Part shown: piece after piece, positions 21,779-23,358 of the stretch
How the letters are laid out: every line of letters starts with the position of its first letter
Numbering within the stretch: the first letter of the stretch is position 1
DNA from: JAKFWF01 sp031429105
Lineage (GTDB): Bacteria > Pseudomonadota > Alphaproteobacteria > Rhizobiales > Hyphomicrobiaceae
Direction of reading: 5' to 3'
DNA length: 23,358 nucleotides
Assembly (NCBI GenBank): GCA_031429105.1
Contig: JANOYV010000125.1
Coordinates: forward strand, 1 to 23,358
The notes under the pieces: model-generated
The model's input: only the letters and a program-made list of their open reading frames with translations
Databases searched by the model: none
Told to the model about the DNA's origin: nothing
Program-made: the position numbers and the translations under genes

Positions 21779-23047
21779 TTATGCCTTTACGAAGCCCATG
21801 AGGTGGCCCAAGTCCTTGAAGAATATCTTCACGTGCGCCAGCGGCTTCGCGCGCACCAGCTCTTTGTTCATATAGGCATCGAAAGTCAACTTCTGCACAT
21901 CGCGATCGTCGCACATGGTGACGAATCGCTCACGACGCTTGTCGCTTGAGTACCAGAAGTATTGCATCATGCTGAGCACGAAGAACACGGTGCCATGCGC
22001 TTTCATGAAGCGCTTGCGCGCGGTCTTGAGCACACGCGGATTAGATGTTGCAAGGCACGCTTCGGTGGCCTCTGCCACGAACCGACCAGCCGCCATTGCA
22101 TAATAGATGCCCTCGCCTGACGACGGGGCGACAACGCCAGCCGCATCGCCAGCTAAGATCACATCTCGCCCGTTGTCCCAATTCTTGAGCGGCTTGAGCG
22201 GGATCGGCGCACCTTCACGGCGCACTGTTTCGCAATTGGCGTAGCCGTGCTCGCGGCGTAGGTCGTCAACGGAATCACGCAGCGAGAAGCCCTTGTGTGC
22301 ACTGCCGGTGCCAATGCTTGTCGTATTCCCATGCGGGAAAACCCAAGCGTAGAAGTCCGGTGAGGACTTGCCGCTGTAAATCACATCGCAACGCTTGGCA
22401 TCGAAGTCAGCAACTTTGCCGTCGATCGGTGAACGGACGATCTCGTGATAGGCGAATACAAGCTTTTTCAACTCGGAGCCAGGGATTTCCTGCTTGGCAA
22501 CGGCCGAGTTTGCCCCGTCCGCGCCAATCACAATTCGAGCCCGCACGCGTTGACGCTCGCTCATGACAGCCCCTTGGCCGGTTACATCCTTGGCGGCAGT
22601 CGTTGAGCCGCCGTTCGCTTCGTGATCGCTGCCGTGCTCGGCCTTGAATTCAACAATCGCCGTGCCGTCCTGATCGCGGGTGATGCGCGTGAAGGTTCCG
22701 GTCCGCCGGAACGCACCTGCTTCAACCGCGCGCTCGCGCAGGAATTCATCGAAGTGCTCGCGGTCGACCATGCCGATGAAGCCGCCTTCGATGTGCATGT
22801 CGACCCGCTTATCCGTTGGCGAAATCATGCGGGCAGCGTTGATTTTGGCAACAAGCAGATGATCAGGAATGTCGAAGTCCTTGATCAGGCGCGGCGGAAT
22901 GGCACCTCCGCACGGCTTGATTCGACCGGCGCGATCCAACAGCAGCACGCGCCGACCTTGTTTGGCGAGATCGGTTGCTGCCGTCGCACCGGCTGGACCA
23001 CCGCCCACGACAACGACATCGAATGTCTCAAGTCTGCTGACACTCAT
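21779..23047 (-). CDS. bchP: Geranylgeranyl reductase of bacteriochlorophyll synthesis
   Basis: A 422-residue FAD-dependent reductase that saturates the geranylgeranyl tail of bacteriochlorophyll to phytyl. The dinucleotide motif VVVGGGPAGATAA is at 12-24, KPCGGAIPP at 44-52 is the family hallmark, IGADGANS follows at about 174-181, and ILAGDAAGVVAPSSGEGI binds FAD. YYAMAAGRFVAEA and the C-terminal SMMQYFWYSSDKRRERF match BchP/ChlP. Residues about 136-163 form a hydrophilic insertion (EHGSDHEANGGSTTAAK and on) between a beta strand and RARIVIGADG. ATG 23047 is chosen because AAAGGA lies 8 bases ahead and the product starts MSVSRLETFDVV. Its start overlaps the stop of the PucC-like gene as ATGA, and tspO follows after 11 bases. 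Confidence 0.95.
   Translation of the reverse strand: MSVSRLETFDVVVVGGGPAGATAATDLAKQGRRVLLLDRAGRIKPCGGAIPPRLIKDFDIPDHLLVAKINAARMISPTDKRVDMHIEGGFIGMVDREHFDEFLRERAVEAGAFRRTGTFTRITRDQDGTAIVEFKAEHGSDHEANGGSTTAAKDVTGQGAVMSERQRVRARIVIGADGANSAVAKQEIPGSELKKLVFAYHEIVRSPIDGKVADFDAKRCDVIYSGKSSPDFYAWVFPHGNTTSIGTGSAHKGFSLRDSVDDLRREHGYANCETVRREGAPIPLKPLKNWDNGRDVILAGDAAGVVAPSSGEGIYYAMAAGRFVAEATEACLATSNPRVLKTARKRFMKAHGTVFFVLSMMQYFWYSSDKRRERFVTMCDDRDVQKLTFDAYMNKELVRAKPLAHVKIFFKDLGHLMGFVKA
23044..23047 (-). promoter_or_regulatory. ATGA stop/start overlap, pucC-like to bchP
   Basis: The TGA of the PucC-like gene and the ATG of bchP share four bases, and AAAGGA lies inside the upstream gene. This is a standard translational-coupling arrangement. 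Confidence 0.85.
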
Positions 23048-23358
23048 GGACGTGATCCTTTGCTGCCGGTTGTCATGAACCCGCTCAAATTCGTCGCGAT
23101 CAACCCGCGCGCGCGGGCCAGCGATGCGGAGATATCTGCCTTGCTGCGCGCGGTTGCAACAACGTCGCGCACGTCGCCGACGCGCCACGCGAGGTGCGCC
23201 GCAATCATGAACAGCAAGGCTTCGGTGGCGAAAACGGCGGCATAGGCGAGCGTTGGTGTGCCGATGATGTAGCGCGCGAAGTCACTCGCCGCAGTGCCGG
23301 CCAGTCCGCCAATACCGAAGGCGATGCCTTGGGCTGCACCCCACAGCCCCATGCGAAC
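23044..23358 (-). CDS. PucC-like (BCD family) major-facilitator protein, C-terminal part (5' end outside window)
   Basis: The frame is open to the window edge and ends with TGA at 23046-23044, giving about the last 104 residues. It reads GLWGAAQGIAFGIGGLAGTAASDFARYI, split here by position from residue 3, a glycine-rich helix pair typical of the PucC/LhaA/Bch2 bacteriochlorophyll-delivery carriers, then a second hydrophobic helix (YAAVFATEALLFMIAAHLAW) and a soluble Ala/Arg/Ser-rich tail. These carriers are needed for light-harvesting complex assembly. The position directly before bchP with an ATGA overlap matches the bchG-bch2-bchP order of purple bacteria, so this is probably Bch2/ORF427-like. 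Family is called from the tail only. Confidence 0.78.
   Translation of the reverse strand, partial: VRMGLWGAAQGIAFGIGGLAGTAASDFARYIIGTPTLAYAAVFATEALLFMIAAHLAWRVGDVRDVVATARSKADISASLARARGLIATNLSGFMTTGSKGSRP

Noticed and set aside
23048..23188. N-terminal extension of BchP by 47 Arg-rich residues
   Set aside because: It lies entirely within the PucC-like gene; ATG 23047 has a good Shine-Dalgarno and gives the family N-terminus.
1..23358. Mobile element, CRISPR array, toxin-antitoxin pair or phage defence locus
   Set aside because: No transposase, integrase, spaced direct repeats, or small paired toxin/antitoxin frames were found; all sizeable genes are metabolic, housekeeping or membrane proteins.

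Overview
The window looks like a chromosomal segment of an anoxygenic phototrophic alphaproteobacterium, most likely Hyphomicrobiales-like. The evidence is the right-hand edge, where a PucC-type bacteriochlorophyll-delivery transporter, bchP and tspO run together as at the border of a photosynthesis gene cluster, plus alphaproteobacterial markers (a DUF1489 protein, a secA with a divergent parvulin gene, and nadD-rsfS-rlmH). No tRNA, rRNA, insertion sequence, integrase, phage gene or CRISPR array was seen. Coding density is high and composition looks uniform, so this reads as core or housekeeping chromosome rather than an island.

Layout. 1-1130: the 3' end of a hydantoinase B/5-oxoprolinase gene, then a type II peroxiredoxin closed by a clear intrinsic terminator. 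1135-5897 (minus strand): a small secreted Pro/Gly-rich protein, then a likely co-transcribed set read right to left: a methyltransferase/ATP-grasp fusion, a DUF1489 protein, a HisC-like aminotransferase and a 4HBT-type thioesterase. 5898-7465: a 304-base gap, an exported parvulin-type prolyl isomerase (minus), and a divergent promoter region with a long secA leader. 7466-12119 (plus): secA, nadD, rsfS, rlmH, i.e. protein export, NAD synthesis and ribosome maturation. 12085-13397 (minus): two tandem paralogous six-helix membrane proteins of unknown function. 13426-15426 (minus): a UDP-glucuronate 4-epimerase and a D-2-hydroxyacid dehydrogenase. 15519-17121 (plus): a membrane zinc metallopeptidase and an EamA transporter. 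17118-18681 (minus): apaG-argE. 18904-20007 (plus): a probable Tat-exported WD40 propeller. 20001-21179 (minus): an acyl-CoA dehydrogenase. 21264-23358 (minus): pucC-like, bchP, tspO.

How the genes work together. The right-end genes act in late bacteriochlorophyll synthesis: bchP reduces the geranylgeranyl tail, the PucC-like carrier handles pigment delivery, and TspO is a tetrapyrrole-linked membrane sensor. The pucC-like and bchP genes overlap by ATGA and tspO follows 11 bases after bchP, so they should be co-expressed. The secA/parvulin pair covers secretion and periplasmic folding. The least explained locus is the 663-residue methyltransferase/ATP-grasp fusion and its neighbours, which could make or modify a small amino-acid conjugate; that is inference only. 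Starts were adjusted from the longest open frame where a Shine-Dalgarno or family length argued for it (peroxiredoxin, secreted protein, parvulin, secA, rsfS, apaG, tspO, bchP).
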